Assembly (NCBI GenBank): GCA_039621445.1
Contig: CP154957.1
Coordinates: 30,161,778-30,225,777, forward strand
Direction: 5' to 3'
Length of the DNA stretch: 64,000 nucleotides
From: Euglena gracilis
Lineage: Eukaryota; Euglenida; Euglenophyceae; Euglenales
Both the position numbers and the translations under genes were made by a program. Below are positions 33,589-60,849 of the stretch, piece by piece. Each line of letters starts with the position of its first letter. Within the stretch, counting starts at the first letter, position 1. The notes under the pieces are model-generated. The model had not been told where the DNA came from and did no database searches. It saw nothing but the letters and a program-made list of their open reading frames with translations.

Positions 33589-34130
33589 ACACAAAAGAGC
33601 CATACTTTGGCTCTTTTGCCAAATCTTGGCAATGAAAATGATATGCCAATCACAGACAACTTTGTTCACAGACAACTTTGTTTGTTTGGCGTCACAGACA
33701 ACTTTGTTCAGCTCCACACAATTTGGATTTTTGGGAATGGCAACACCACAAAAACCACATTTCTCGTGTTTTATTGGCAGTCGGGACACAGCACGAGGCA
33801 CAGGGGGTTGGTCAGGGGACCACACACTGTTCGATGACGCTCGCCTCATCGAACAACAGGCTGGGTTCCAGCTCCCATCCCGTCCAGGCAACAAAGAAAG
33901 CATCCAGCTCAGGATAAGAGGCTTGCCGATGTTGACACAGTTTGGCGAACTCCAAACAGTTGGCAACAGCAGCAAGCTCTGCACCTACGGAGCCGGACTT
34001 TTTCTTTGTGTTGCCCTGTGCCAGCAAGGTGCCATGAAGGGGGTCCGTCCTAGGGGGAGGTGGCAAAAGACCATTCACAAAGTTTGCCGTGCGTTTGGCC
34101 ATATTGGCAGGGCTGCGGGAAAAAAGAAAA
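33589..34130 (-). pseudogene. PHD-finger protein of copy B (internal deletion)
   Basis: Starts MAKRTANFVNGLLPPPP at about 34103 on the - strand and continues through ELAAVANCLEFAKLCQHRQA to DEASVIEQCV. It then jumps to the PHD-finger region (CGFCGVAIPKNPNCVELNK), where the CVELNKVVCDA segment is partly reduplicated and then cut by the MITE. Copy B keeps the frame at the LLFDEA site where copy A has lost one base, so the ancestral frame can be inferred by comparison. Confidence 0.7.
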
Positions 34131-34411
34131 AAAGAAAAAAAAGGGGGGGGGGGGTGACACGTTTTCAGTGAGGGCATTTGTGGCAATGACACGTTTTCAG
34201 TGAAGGCATCCGGGTTCAGGCACGTTTTCAGTGAGGGCATTTGTGTCAATGACACGTTTTCAGTGAAGGCATCCGGGTTCAGGCACGTTTTCAGTGAGGG
34301 CGCCGTTTTTTGGGTCCGAATTTCACAAATTGGCGTTTTTGACCCCTTGCGTGAATCATGACCACGAATTTCAGGGCAGGCATTTGGCGGGCTCTGAAAA
34401 CGTTTTTAAAC

Positions 34412-34525
34412 AAATTGTGGCTGAGCCCAGATTTCAGCCTGAAAACGTGTTCAGGGGCCCCCTTCGGGGGCCCCTGGCTGAACACGTTTTCAGGCTGAAA
34501 TCTGGGCTCAGCCACAATTTGTGTA
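34412..34525. repeat. Terminal hairpin of PHD-finger element B
   Basis: The arms begin AAATTGTGGCTGAGCCCAGA and meet at a GGGGCCCCCTTCGGGGGCCC centre. Confidence 0.9.
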
Positions 34526-34799
34526 TAAAAAAAGAAAAGATGTTTTTTTTGTGTTTTTTTTGGAAAAAAACATATTTTGTTCTTTGTTGAAAAACAAAAA
34601 AAACGTCAACCCTGGCTCAATTCCGCATGGTGTGCCAAGGGGGAGTGATTGAAGCTGCTTCTTGCCTTTCTGCTAAGTGTTTAAAGTGAAAACTCTGGCT
34701 ACCATTCTTTTTACAAGACACAAATATTTTGCAAAATGCATCTGAATTTCGCAAAATCCATCATTGCCAACCTCAATTGGACGAAAAATGTCGCAACTG

Positions 34800-35275
34800 T
34801 CTCGGGGGTGGGCAGTACAGTTGTGATTTTCTGGGGACCCCCCCCCTCCCCCCCCCCCTGTACAGCTTCCAACCACCCCCCTCGGACCCCCCCCTCCCCC
34901 CCCTGTGCCTTGTCTCCAGTACCTGTTGTACCTGTGCAGGTACATGCAGGTCCTGGGGGGGGTACACGCAGGTCCTGGGGGGGTACAAGCAGGTCCTGGG
35001 GGGGGGTACGTACCCCCCCACACCGGCACCGACAAGGCACATGTCTAAATAGGTACGTACCCCCCAGTACCTGTTGTACCTGTCCAGGTCCTGGGGGGGG
35101 GTACACGCAGGTCCTGGGGGGGGGGCACACGGAGGTCCTGGGGGGGGGTACGTACCCCCCCCCCACATCGGCGCCGACAAGGCCTATGTCTAAACAGGTA
35201 CGTACCCCCCCCCCAGTACCTGTTGTACCTATACAGGTACACGCAGGTCCTGGGGGGGGGGGTACACAATTGTTG
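34800..35275. repeat. GTACGTACC repeat block 2
   Basis: At least eight copies of CAGGTCCTGGGGGGG-GTAC and paired GGTACGTACCCCCC with a CACCGGCACCGACAAGG spacer; TACCTGTTGTACCTGT occurs four times. Confidence 0.85.
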
Positions 35276-37062
35276 GAGGACCCCAAAATAACAAAATCCC
35301 TTGTGTTTCCAAGTCATTTTGGTGGGCAAATCCCTTGTGTTTCCAAGCCGTTTTGGGGGGCAAATCCCTTTTGTTGCACAATTGTTGGAGGGCCCCAAAA
35401 TATCAAAATCCCTTGTGTTTCCAAGTCGTTTTGGGGGGGAAATCCCTTTTGTTGTCCAACTGCTCGAGGGCCCCAAAATAACAAAATCCCTTGTGTTTCC
35501 AAGTCATTTTGGGGGACAAATCCCTTTTGTTGCTCAATTGTTGGAGGGCCCCAAAATAACAAAATCCCTTGTGTTTCCAAGTCATTTTGGGGGGCTAATC
35601 CCCTTTGTTGCTCAATTGTTGGAGGGCCCCAAAATAACAAAATCCCTTGCGTTGCCAAGAAATTTTGGGGGGCAAATCCCTTCTGTTTCCAAGTCGTTTG
35701 GGGGGCAAATCCCTTTTGTTGCACAATTGTTGGAGGGCCCCAAAATAACAAAATCCCTTGTGTTTCCAAGTCATTTTGGTGGGCAAATCCCTTGTGTTTC
35801 CAAGTCATTTTGGGGGGCAAATCCCTTTTGTGGTTCAACTGCTCGAGGGCCCCAAAATAACAAAATCCCTTGTGTTTCCAAGTCATTTTGGTGGGCAAAT
35901 CCCTTGTGTTTCCAAGTCATTTTGGGGGGCAAATCCCTTGTGTTTCCAAGTCATTTTGGGGGGCTAATCCCCTTTGTTGCTCAATTGTTGGAGGGCCCCA
36001 AAATAACAAATCCCTTGCGTTGCCAAGAAATTTTGGTGGGCAAATCCCTTCTGTTTCCAAGTCGTTTGGGGGGCAAATCCCTTTTGTTGCCAATTGTTGG
36101 AGCCCCAAAATAACAAAATCCCTTGTGTTTCCAAGTCATTTTGGTGGGCAAATCCCTTGTGTTTCCAAGTCGTTTTGGGGGGCAAATCCCTTTTGTTGCT
36201 CAATTGTTGGAGGGCCCCAAAATAACAAAATCCCTTGTGTTTCCAAGTCATTTTGGGGGGCAAATCCATTTTGTTGCTCAATTGTTGGAGGGCCCCAAAT
36301 AACAAAATCCCTTGTGTTTCCAAGTCATTTTGGTGGGCAAAATCCCTTTGTTGCTCAATTGTTGGAAACAGAAGGGATTTGCCCACCAAAATTACTTAGA
36401 AACACAAGGGATTTGGTTATTTTGGGGCCCTCCAACAATTGAGCAACAAAAGGGATTTGCCCCCCAAACGACTTGGAAACACAAGGGATTTGCCCCCCAA
36501 AATGACTTGGCAACGCAAGGGATTTGGTTATTTTGGGGCCCTCCAACAATTTGGGGGGCAAATCCCTTTTGTGGTTCAACTGCTCGAGGGCCCCAAAATA
36601 ACAAAATCTTGGTGGGCAAATTCCTTGTGTTTCCAAGTCATTTTGGGGGGCAAATCCCTTGTGTTTCCAAGTCATTTTGGGGCGCTAAATCCCCTTTGTT
36701 GCTCAATTGTTGGAGGGCCCCAAAATAACAAAATCCCTTTTGTTGCCAAGTCATTTTGGTGGGCAAATCCCTTGTGTATCCAAATCGTATTGGGGGGCAA
36801 ATCCCTTTTGTTGCACAAATGTTGGAGGGCCCCAAATAACAAAATCCCTTGTGTTTCCAAGTCATTTTGGGGGGCAAATCCCTTTGTGGTTCAACTGCTC
36901 GAGGGCCCCAAAATAACAAATCTTGGTGGTCAAATCCCTTGTGTTTCCAAGTCATTTTGGGGGGCAAATCCCTTGTGTTTCCAAGTCATTTTGGGGGGCA
37001 AATCCCTTTTGTTGCTCAATTGTTGGAGCGCCCCAAAATAAGAAAATCTCTTGTGTTACCAA
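35276..37062. repeat. 1.8-kb tandem array with internal inversion
   Basis: Units of about 77-79 bp or 110-113 bp carry CCCCAAAATAACAAAATCCC, TTGTGTTTCCAAGTCATTTT, GGGGGCAAATCCC and TTTTGTTGCTCAATTGTTGG. The longer units contain an extra ~34-bp TTTCCAAGTC-GGGCAAATCCC subunit. Between about 36362 and 36550 the units run in the opposite orientation. All long Phe/Lys-rich open frames here translate the array. Confidence 0.95.
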
Positions 37063-37069
37063 GCCTTTT

Positions 37070-37340
37070 TGTTGTGTACTGTACAGGTACAGGTACACGC
37101 AGGTCCTGGGGGGTACGTACCTGGTACGTACCCCCAGGACCTGCGTGTGTACCTGGGGGGTGCGCACCAGGTACGTACCCCCCCCAGTACCTATGTACCT
37201 GCTTGTACCTGTACAGGTCCACGCAGGTCCTGGGGGGGGTACGTACCTGTTTAGACATAGTTGCGGCGTGGGGGGGGGTTGTACCTGGTACGTACCCCCC
37301 CAGTACCTGCTTGTATCAGGTACGCGCCTCCCCCCCCCCC
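37070..37340. repeat. GTACGTACC repeat block 3
   Basis: Same units as 34800-35275 (CGCAGGTCCTGGGGGG, GGTACGTACC) on the far side of the tandem array, with several units inverted relative to the left block. Confidence 0.85.
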
Positions 37341-38040
37341 CACCCCACCCCGTACCGCAATGCCATTTACAACCCCAACAAACAACAAAACAAGAAAAAA
37401 AAAAAAGGAAAACTACGTGCTAACCTCGGAAGATCATTTCAATATTTCTCTTCGCCGCAATGCTGCATTTAAAACGACCTTGTTCCTTAAGGAACCTGAC
37501 ACAACCACACACACGAGTCGCAATCAGCACACCGCCAACAAAACTTGCAAGGCCGTTGAAGAAAGACATCGAAACACTCTTCAAGGAACACAAGAAATCT
37601 TCAACTTTCGAGGCAACCAAAAACTCACAAAACTAAACATAACCTTTCTGGTGAGGACAGTAACGAGCTGTTCGGGTAATAGTACCACAAAACTCTCCCC
37701 TCTTCCTCATGTCACCTCTGTTGAACCTGACATCTGGCACTCAAGTCATCACTCAAACACTGTGGCTGATCCGGAAAATGCATGCATGCACATGCAAAAC
37801 GACGGGTTGAGAAGAGAAACAAGTTGGTGATTTTAAAGTTGTTAAGAGGTGGTGCAGAAAACCTTTCATGTAAAGGTCCTTTGCTTGCATCTTTAAGCAT
37901 CTGCTTTTGACATGCATGGTTTTAGAGGAGGTTGTCTACCTAAAAACCTCTACCTCTACCTTTCTACAGCAACCTATGCAGGGTGGATGGTTGGGGGTGA
38001 TGGTTGGTGGATGGTCCACCCACATCGAGGAAACATTGGA
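37341..38040. other. Intergenic, nothing recognised
   Basis: A more balanced composition than its surroundings and a + frame of about 150 codons to 37830, but no domain and no splice-supported exon was recognised. Confidence 0.35.
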
Positions 38041-38059
38041 GGTTAGGTAGTACGGGCCC

Positions 38060-38545
38060 CCCAGGTGAAGTTCACCGGAGAAAGTTGGGGTACTTTCGGC
38101 GGTGAACTTCACCGTTTTGATGGTTGGTGGTGAAATTTTAATGGGTGAACTTTTGCTCCTTTTCCTCTCAAAATGGTCATTTTTGAGATTAATAGTTCAT
38201 GTAATTTTATCGAAATTTCCGAAAACTTGCCCAAAATGTCATTTTGGCCATTTTTGGCCAAAAAAAAGTGCTCTTTGTGGTGAACTTTACCACCCCCCAC
38301 CATATTGTTTCCCACTGGGACCCCAAATGGACAATATGGGGGGGGGACAATATGGGGGTACCAAAAAATTTCATTTCCGAGCCCAACCCCAAAAAACCCC
38401 CGTCCCACCGACATATGGGGGGGGACAATATGGGGGGGGGGGGGGGGGGTCTCAAGTTGTGTGGGGGGGGTGAATTTCAAATGGTGAACCCACCTCGGGG
38501 GGGGGGGGGGGGGGGGTCCAAAATCCCAAAGTTCACCGCCTGATC
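38060..38545. repeat. GTTCACCG-flanked block with ACAATATGG MITE remnants
   Basis: GGTGAAGTTCACCG and GGTGAACTTCACCG inverted motifs at 38066 and 38101, and AAAGTTCACCGCC at 38528. Between them, CATATTGT...GGACAATATGGGGG units (38300-38440) are a variant of the ACAATAAGG MITE. Confidence 0.5.
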
Positions 38546-38884
38546 TCCATTGCTCAATTCCTCAATCCAGCCCTGGTGCGGGACCCCCAGTGGGAGTCCA
38601 AAATGACCAAAATGCCAGGCCAGAAGAGCCAGGCAAAAAGCACCAAACAAACAGTTGCAGCACACACAGGGATGTCCAAAATGACAAAAAGTGTACCCTC
38701 ACCCCCCTAATTGCCCCCCCCCCCCCCGAAGGACGATCCACAAGCCAATTGGGGGGGGGGGGCAGCCTAATTGGTTGATGGTCAAGGCACCTCCCTAATT
38801 GCCCCCCCCCAATGGCTAATTGGGGGTCCGAAGGAGCCCGGCAATAGCCAAATAGGTGGGGGGGAGGTACTGCCTGAGGCACAA

Positions 38885-39720
38885 AACCGGCGTTTGAGAC
38901 GCCGGGTTCAGGACAGAACCGGCGTCCCCCCCCCACGGGTTTTCCGGAGTCCTAAAACCTGGCGTTAGGAACGTAGGAACGCCGGTTCTGTCCAAAACCC
39001 GGCGTCCGGTTTGGGACTGTATTTTGTGCAAAAAAGTGTGCCAATGTGACCGAAACGAAAATCTCCTTGGCTGAAGGGGGATAAAAAGCACAATTGCTGA
39101 GTGCAAAATACCATGGATGAGTGGCGGCAAGCGTTTTGCAGTTTCTGAGGTGGGGGGAGGATTGCTGGGCATACAGGTTGCCACAGCTACACTGATTACA
39201 GGGCAAAACATATTGCCGGCAAGGAGACACATTGCGAAAATTTTGGCTGGACCCGCCCTGGGTTATTTCAGAAATTCGGTTAAATGTTGACTGCCCACCC
39301 CTGGGTTTTTTTCTTAGAATTACGGTTGGGAAATTTTGGCTGCCCCCCCCCCTGGATTTTCTGTTTGGAAATACGGTTGTTAAATGTTGGCTGGACCCCC
39401 GTGCGTTTTTTCAGAATCGCGGTTGATAAATGTTGGCTGGACCCCCTGCTGTTTTAGACATACGTTGGGGAAACTTTGGTTGGACCCCGCTGGGTTTATT
39501 ATCACGGTTGGGAAATTTTGGCTGGACCCTGTTGGGTTTTTTTCTTTCAGAAATACGGTTGGGGAATACGGCTGGAACCCTCATGGCTTTTTCAGAGTTT
39601 CAGAGATTTTATATTTGAACCCCCTGGGCTTTTTTCAGAATTAACTTTGAGAAGTTTTGGCTGTTCCCCCTGGGCCCAAAGGGGAACGCCAGTGAACGTA
39701 TTTCTAAGCGTTCCCTGGCC
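38885..39720 (+). repeat. Repeat family copy 3
   Basis: ACGCCGG palindromes, the conserved GGGACTGTATTTTGTGC to TATTGCCGGCAAGG segment (39010-39225), and an array of ~57-bp TACGGTTGGGAAATTTTGGC units (39230-39660). It lacks the 85-bp MITE of copy 2. Confidence 0.85.
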
Positions 39721-39729
39721 CGAAGGGGG

Positions 39730-39850
39730 TGAACGCCGGTTCTGTCCTGAACCCGGCGTCTCTAAAACGCCACTTCAAACAAGGGGGGGCGGACGCCGGT
39801 TCTGTCCTGAACCCAGACGCCGGGTTCAGGACAGAACCGGCATCTGCCCC
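39730..39850. repeat. ACGCCGG palindromes following copy 3
   Basis: GAACGCCGGTTCTGTCCTGA and its inverted partner around ACCCAGACGCCGGGT, plus the TTTTTTGTAGTA tail also present at 26445. Confidence 0.8.
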
Positions 39851-41701
39851 CCCTTTTTTGTAGTAGAGGAAAGTTTTACAAGATGAGATTGTCCAATCGA
39901 TGCCTTTTGTAGCAGAATTTTCTGAATTTTGGACATTGTGGTCATTGGGGGTGTACAGGTCGCGGGGGTGGGGGGGGGGGGTCACGGGGGGAACGTGGCA
40001 GTTTTGACGGGTCACGTGTGACCAGTGTGACCTCACATACAATGTCACATATGACCTATTTTTAGAACTTTTGGGTTCAAAAACAGATCCAACTAGGCAT
40101 TTATTACACATTTTTGGCAATTTTGATTCCTAATTTGGGTGCCAATTCCTAACTTGGGTGCCATTTTTTGGCTCGTTGGGATGCGGGAACCCTCAACATG
40201 TGGGTCGTGGGGGGGGGGTCGGGGGGGTGAGGCTGAGGTTTTTGCGCAAACCCCAACCTCAATCCAGCCCTGCCCGGCCCCAGACCCCCCCCCTCTGCCC
40301 ACCCCAACAGTGAACGGTGCTTGCCTGTTAGTCGATCCACGGCAGTGCATCAAGTCTCTTAGTTGATCCACACCAATTACGATGATGATGACGTGCCCAT
40401 TATGAATATGATGACGTGCCCATTGTGGTACTGCCATCGGTGATCACTGGCAGACCATCTGCCCCTCCAATCCTATCACTTCCCTGCAGCTGCCTGGCTT
40501 CGTTCGCTCGGTACAACAGAAACCAATTTTCGGTTTTTGTGGATTATGAGGACAGCCAGCGAGTTGAGTTCGACAAATGGGGCTGTAAAACGGTCGATTT
40601 GCATGAACGTCCACATTGCCACAAGAGGTCAATGGTTCTACAGGAGTTAAATACACCCAACGTGTTTTTCTTTCCCTTTCTTTCCGATCAACCTGTCTTG
40701 CCGTGGATCGCCAAATAACAGTGAACTTCACCAGGTTCTGCAGCTGTTGCGGAATACAGGAGGAGTGGGAACACGCAAACGGCACCACCTGCTGACACTG
40801 TTGACACCAGACAAGCCACCAAACACCAAACAGGTTCACAAGATTCAACAAGGTGCAAGGAATTCAAGTGATGTAGAAGGGTTTGAGAGGTAGGTTGCAG
40901 GGGAATTTCCGAAGTGGTTTGGGTGCCGACACCGCCTGAAGGTCACCTAGGTGGAATCTGAGTGCTTGCGCCAGCCTGGGGAAGGAGGATGAATGGGTTG
41001 GGTGGCTAAGGAAAGACAGTATCACAAGAACCACCCACCCTGATCCTACCTCCCTTCGTCCCCAAGCTGGTGAGGGGGCCAAATTTCCAAAGGAGCCTGG
41101 CGCCCCCCTCCCTCTGGGTGGGGGTTGTGCCTGCTTGCCCAGATAACTCCCCCTCCCTCCAGGGATGGTCAAATTCAGCCTGGCCGGGAGTGGAGATTAG
41201 AGTCAGCACCTTGGAGTGAGGCGGCGGCACCCCCCCCCTCCATCCAAATCAGGTTCCGGGGACGTACAGCATTGGCGGCACCCCCCCATTGTTAAGACCT
41301 GCTCGTGGGAGGTTGGTAGTTCCCGACGCTCCGATGGGCTCCTAATGAGACCCCTCGGGCGTTCTCCTGCGACCCGGACCTGTGTGTAGCGCGCATAGCT
41401 CCACAAACTCTCTGGACCCTGTGCCGACACCAGCCGTATCTTCTGACCCTGTTTTGTGCTTTCCCTGTCCATCAGTGACCCAAAGTAGGCCAAAAATAGG
41501 TGCGTTGTAGTCACCCCTACCTTTACCCCCCCAGAGTACCCCCCCCCACAGTGGCCCTTTGGGCTTTTATGGGAATTACCCCCCCCCAAAGTGGCATTGG
41601 GCATTTTGGGGAACCACATGGCCCTCCATTTTTTCACAGACAAGCAAAATAAAGACTTTGAATCAGACTTCCTTCGATTCATTTAAAGCCCTGGCCAGGG
41701 T
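39851..41701. other. Intergenic, nothing firmly recognised
   Basis: A + frame at 40416-40718 (100 codons) has normal composition but no recognised domain. Missing upstream exons of the VIRMA-like gene could lie here but none was supported. Confidence 0.35.
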
Positions 41702-41714
41702 NNNNNNNNNNNNN
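41702..41714. other. Assembly gap (13 N)
   Basis: Thirteen ambiguous bases. The true gap length is unknown, so sequence, including upstream exons, may be missing here. Confidence 0.99.
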
Positions 41715-43150
41715 CTCTTGAATTCGGAATGATCTCCTGGTTTTGCGGCGACCAGTCTATTGCTTAAGGGTTCGGGGGGGGGGGGGCTGGACTACAATTA
41801 GTCCAAATATGGCTAGCGGAAATCCTAACAGACCCCCCCGGGGCGGTCTGCTAACAGGAAAAATCAGCACCAAAGATTTTTGGACCCCAAACTGGCCAAA
41901 AATGTCCATTTTTTGGCCATTTTTGGATTTTTTTTGAACAAAATTGGCCAAAAATGCATTAAAAACCCCATTTCCGCCTCGGCACGCAGCGCCGGAGGAA
42001 ATGTTTTCCAGTCAGAGGGACCCTGGACCCCCCCCCCCCCCGGGGGAAGGGGGGCCAGCGCGGCCATTTTTTACCCAGTGTCAAGCAAAATGGCCAGCCA
42101 GTGGACCGCCCCCCCCCGGGGTCCTGAAGCAATAGCTAGGTGGTGATGCACCGTTCTGACTCGTTGCCCCCTCCCGTCATTTTCACACACCCAACGCAGC
42201 ACAGAAAACCCTCTCCTAGCAAGACCCAAGGTTTTTTTGGCAGGTTTTCATCTCCTGTTATTGATTCTTTGTTCCTCGTCGTGAGGCAAAATGCAAGGCA
42301 TTGCAAATGAATGATTATGCAGGCGAACGACCACAACAAGGTGTGGAACAATATTCCGCCAACTGCATATCGCAACCATGCAATTGCCTAAGCCTGGTTT
42401 TCAGTCATATGTGCAGGAGACTGACTGGCATTGGGCCTAGGACCCTCTCTCTATATATTGAAATATCAGATGGTTTTCTCGGTCAGATTTACCACATATG
42501 ACCCAGAACAAAGCACCAAAATTTAAATTTCAATTTGAAGGTTTAGAGCTGATTTTGGCTCACATTTTCCTTTTCCCAAAAAGTGGTCTTTTCTGCCAAA
42601 GGAGGGAAGTGATTGAACGAATTTCCAAGTGAAAAGTGAAGTGACCCCCCCCCCCGAATCCTTGTTTTAAGGCAATTGCCTGATTTCAACACTGGGCTCC
42701 TCGAGGCGTTGATCAAGGTGTGCATAACTCCCGGTGTGCATCATGCGCATGTTGTGTGCACACAAAGTTTGACGGGTTTGTTCACACATTTCGTTCTTTG
42801 TTGCCAACGGCACATCATGCAAAGGGGGGTTTTCCGAAAGGTTGTTCGTTGAATATCAGATGGAATCAAAGATTTTCTTTTGACTCCTGTGTGATCCTGG
42901 AAAATTTTTCTTTAACCGTCATGGATGGGCTGGTGTGTCAGTAGAGCCTCCCCATAATGCGCCATGTGTCGATTTGATCGAAACTTTTGGACCTTTTTCG
43001 CACAATTTTGAGGGCTTTGGAAGGGAGGGAGGCTTGGAAGTTGGGATGGAGGGTGGGTCGACCCCCCGAGGTGGGGTCATGGGTGAGGATTCAAAGAAGA
43101 GGGCGTCCGTGTCCCTCGGGGGCAAGTAAGTCTCTCCCCCGTTCCGGGGA
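41715..43150. other. Upstream of the first VIRMA-like exon, no supported gene
   Basis: Mostly short frames. A possible coding tail (MGEDSKKRASVSLGGK) ends at about 43126 with a good donor CAA|GTAAGT, but its phase does not match the exon at 43157, so it is not called. Confidence 0.4.
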
Positions 43151-43156
43151 CCACAG

Positions 43157-59157
<16,001 letters not shown>

Positions 59158-59950
59158 GTAAAGTTAAATAGTGAGGCAAGGATGATCAAGGGTTTGATAG
59201 GAACGCAGGGGGGGGGGTTCAGACCCCCCCCTCCCTACCTCGGAACGGGCTGCATTCTTCCTGTTTGCCCCCCGCCAGTCGCCGGGTGTGGCTGGCCGGC
59301 CCAGCCATATACCGTGATCCCCACCCCGCGCCTTTCTTGGTCAGTTTTGCCTTTTTATATTTAAAACCCAAAGGCAGCAAAGAAAAAACTGGCTTCTGGC
59401 GATCCCATTGTCGCTGAAAAAAAGTGATTGACTGAATTTTGGAAGAGTGGAAGTTGGGGTTTCGGGAAAAATGTGCGTGTGCACAAACACAGATGCAACC
59501 TCGCTGGGCATTTGCTCATGTGTGTAAATATCTGCTCACAATTACAAACATCTCAAAGCACCAAGTGGAAGAGTTGTTTGGCCAAATGGGACACATGAAA
59601 CCCCCTTCCTTGCAGGCACATCGACGACGTTGACGTGCGAAGAATGTCGTGCGAAACTGGCTCCTGAGTCTCTCGCCTCTGCACCCACATGCAAGTTACA
59701 ACAACTGTTTCTACTGTCGTCACCTCTCTCTCCGCACAGGAGGACGCTCTGTGCTCCTCTCTTTCCCCTAGAAAAATCCTTTTCTGCTGATGTCGGACAA
59801 TTTGAGGATGGTGAACCCACCCCCGACTGGGTGGGTGGGAGAACCGGCAGAATGGCCCCCGACGTTCCTGTTTTCTTTTTTCCAGTTGCGAGCGACTGGT
59901 CCCAGCTTTCCAGATCACCTCGTTTGACCCAAACCCCTTCCAGGCCCGAG
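59158..59950. other. Intergenic or 3' region, nothing recognised
   Basis: Overlapping open frames on both strands (59553-60179 on -, 59630-60364 on +) have no recognised domain. Confidence 0.35.
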
Positions 59951-60356
59951 TTATTTCCACTCTCGGGACTCGTCCTCCCTCGAGGCAAACCGATTGAGGG
60001 AGGAAGGGACACCGAGGGCGAAGCACAAAGACCTTGTGAGCTGTCTTGTCGCGGGCGGACACCTCGGGCTCCGCACTTTGCCATTGTGAGGCCATGCCTT
60101 GCAGAAGAAACGAACAGAGTCTACGAACGAAAACGAACAAATGCCATGGCAGAGAATGGCTGCCTGGTACACATCCCACTCCCAGGGCTCTGCCCGATTT
60201 CCCTTCTGGACCAGGCCAGTCGGGATGCCAGGCACAGTCCCAGGTTCAGGAAGACAGTACCAGGATACCATGGTCTGGTTCCCAATTACGGTTACCTTGT
60301 TTGGAGCACAAAGCACAAAAGAATTCTGGCGCGCATGCTGTGCTTTGTGCGTCTTC

Positions 60357-60808
60357 TTACTTGACACCGTAGTGTCTTTGTAGTCTTGAATCTTCGCGAT
60401 CAACATGGTATCGACCGAACTTAAGGCGATTGTGCCACAGGGTCTTGAAACGGTGTCGAAAGCGATGATGAAATGCGTCATCACGCTCGAGACTTCGCTC
60501 ATTTAGTGGGACTACGCCCGTCTCAGCCGCAGCTGATTGTACGAGGCAGGAAACCCTCAACGTTTGCGGGTTTCCTTGAAATACTCACCCCTGTGTGGGT
60601 CTTGTACCAAGGGTATTTCTGTTGGACGTAAATCTAGGGTATCCTTGTCAGGATCGTACGTGGTAAATCTGCAAATGTTCCCAGAAAACTCTTGGAAAAG
60701 TGGCAGGCCACATGTAATAGTTGCATCTTGGATGGTTTGCTGGTACCTGTGGTGGCTGCCCAGGCAGAGCGTTGAAATCAACGTTGTGCGCACGGTATGC
60801 ACAGGCAC
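60357..60808 (-). CDS. Unrecognised - strand ORF in two overlapping frames
   Basis: From 60808 the first frame gives YQQTIQDATITCGLPLFQEF, then LRPTEIPLVQDPHRGEYFKE, and stops at 60557. An overlapping -1 frame continues with HHRFRHRFKTLWHNRLKFGR and YHVDREDSRLQRHYGVK to a stop at 60357. Both parts look like real protein, and one base of indel would fuse them to about 150 codons. No family was recognised. The region is free of the G/C runs seen elsewhere. Confidence 0.4.
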
Positions 60809-60849
60809 AGCGGGTTATGTGTGGTTTCAGAATGGTACCAACCCATTCT

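Larger units (their letters stand above)
32928..34525 (-). mobile_element. PHD-finger element, copy B (inverted)
   Basis: Inverted relative to copy A, with the same hairpin end (34412-34525), the same CGTGTTCA(GA)GCCCGCCAAA inverted repeats at about 33020-33068 and 34360-34405, and the same subterminal GAAAACGTG direct repeats. Relative to A it lacks roughly 400 bp between the codons for IEQCV and DQPPVPRA, and it has a 188-bp MITE inside the PHD-finger coding sequence. Confidence 0.85.

Noticed and set aside
35276-37062. Open frames up to 374 codons rich in KSLVFPSHFGGQIPFV-like repeats
   Set aside because: They follow the tandem array, exist in several frames and on both strands, and reverse where the array inverts.
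40416-40718. 100-codon + frame as an upstream VIRMA exon
   Set aside because: No resemblance to VIRMA, no matching splice phase, and it lies beyond the N gap.
43020-43126. Possible exon ending SVSLGGK before the first VIRMA-like exon
   Set aside because: Good donor, but its phase forces the next exon into the wrong frame; kept only as a note.
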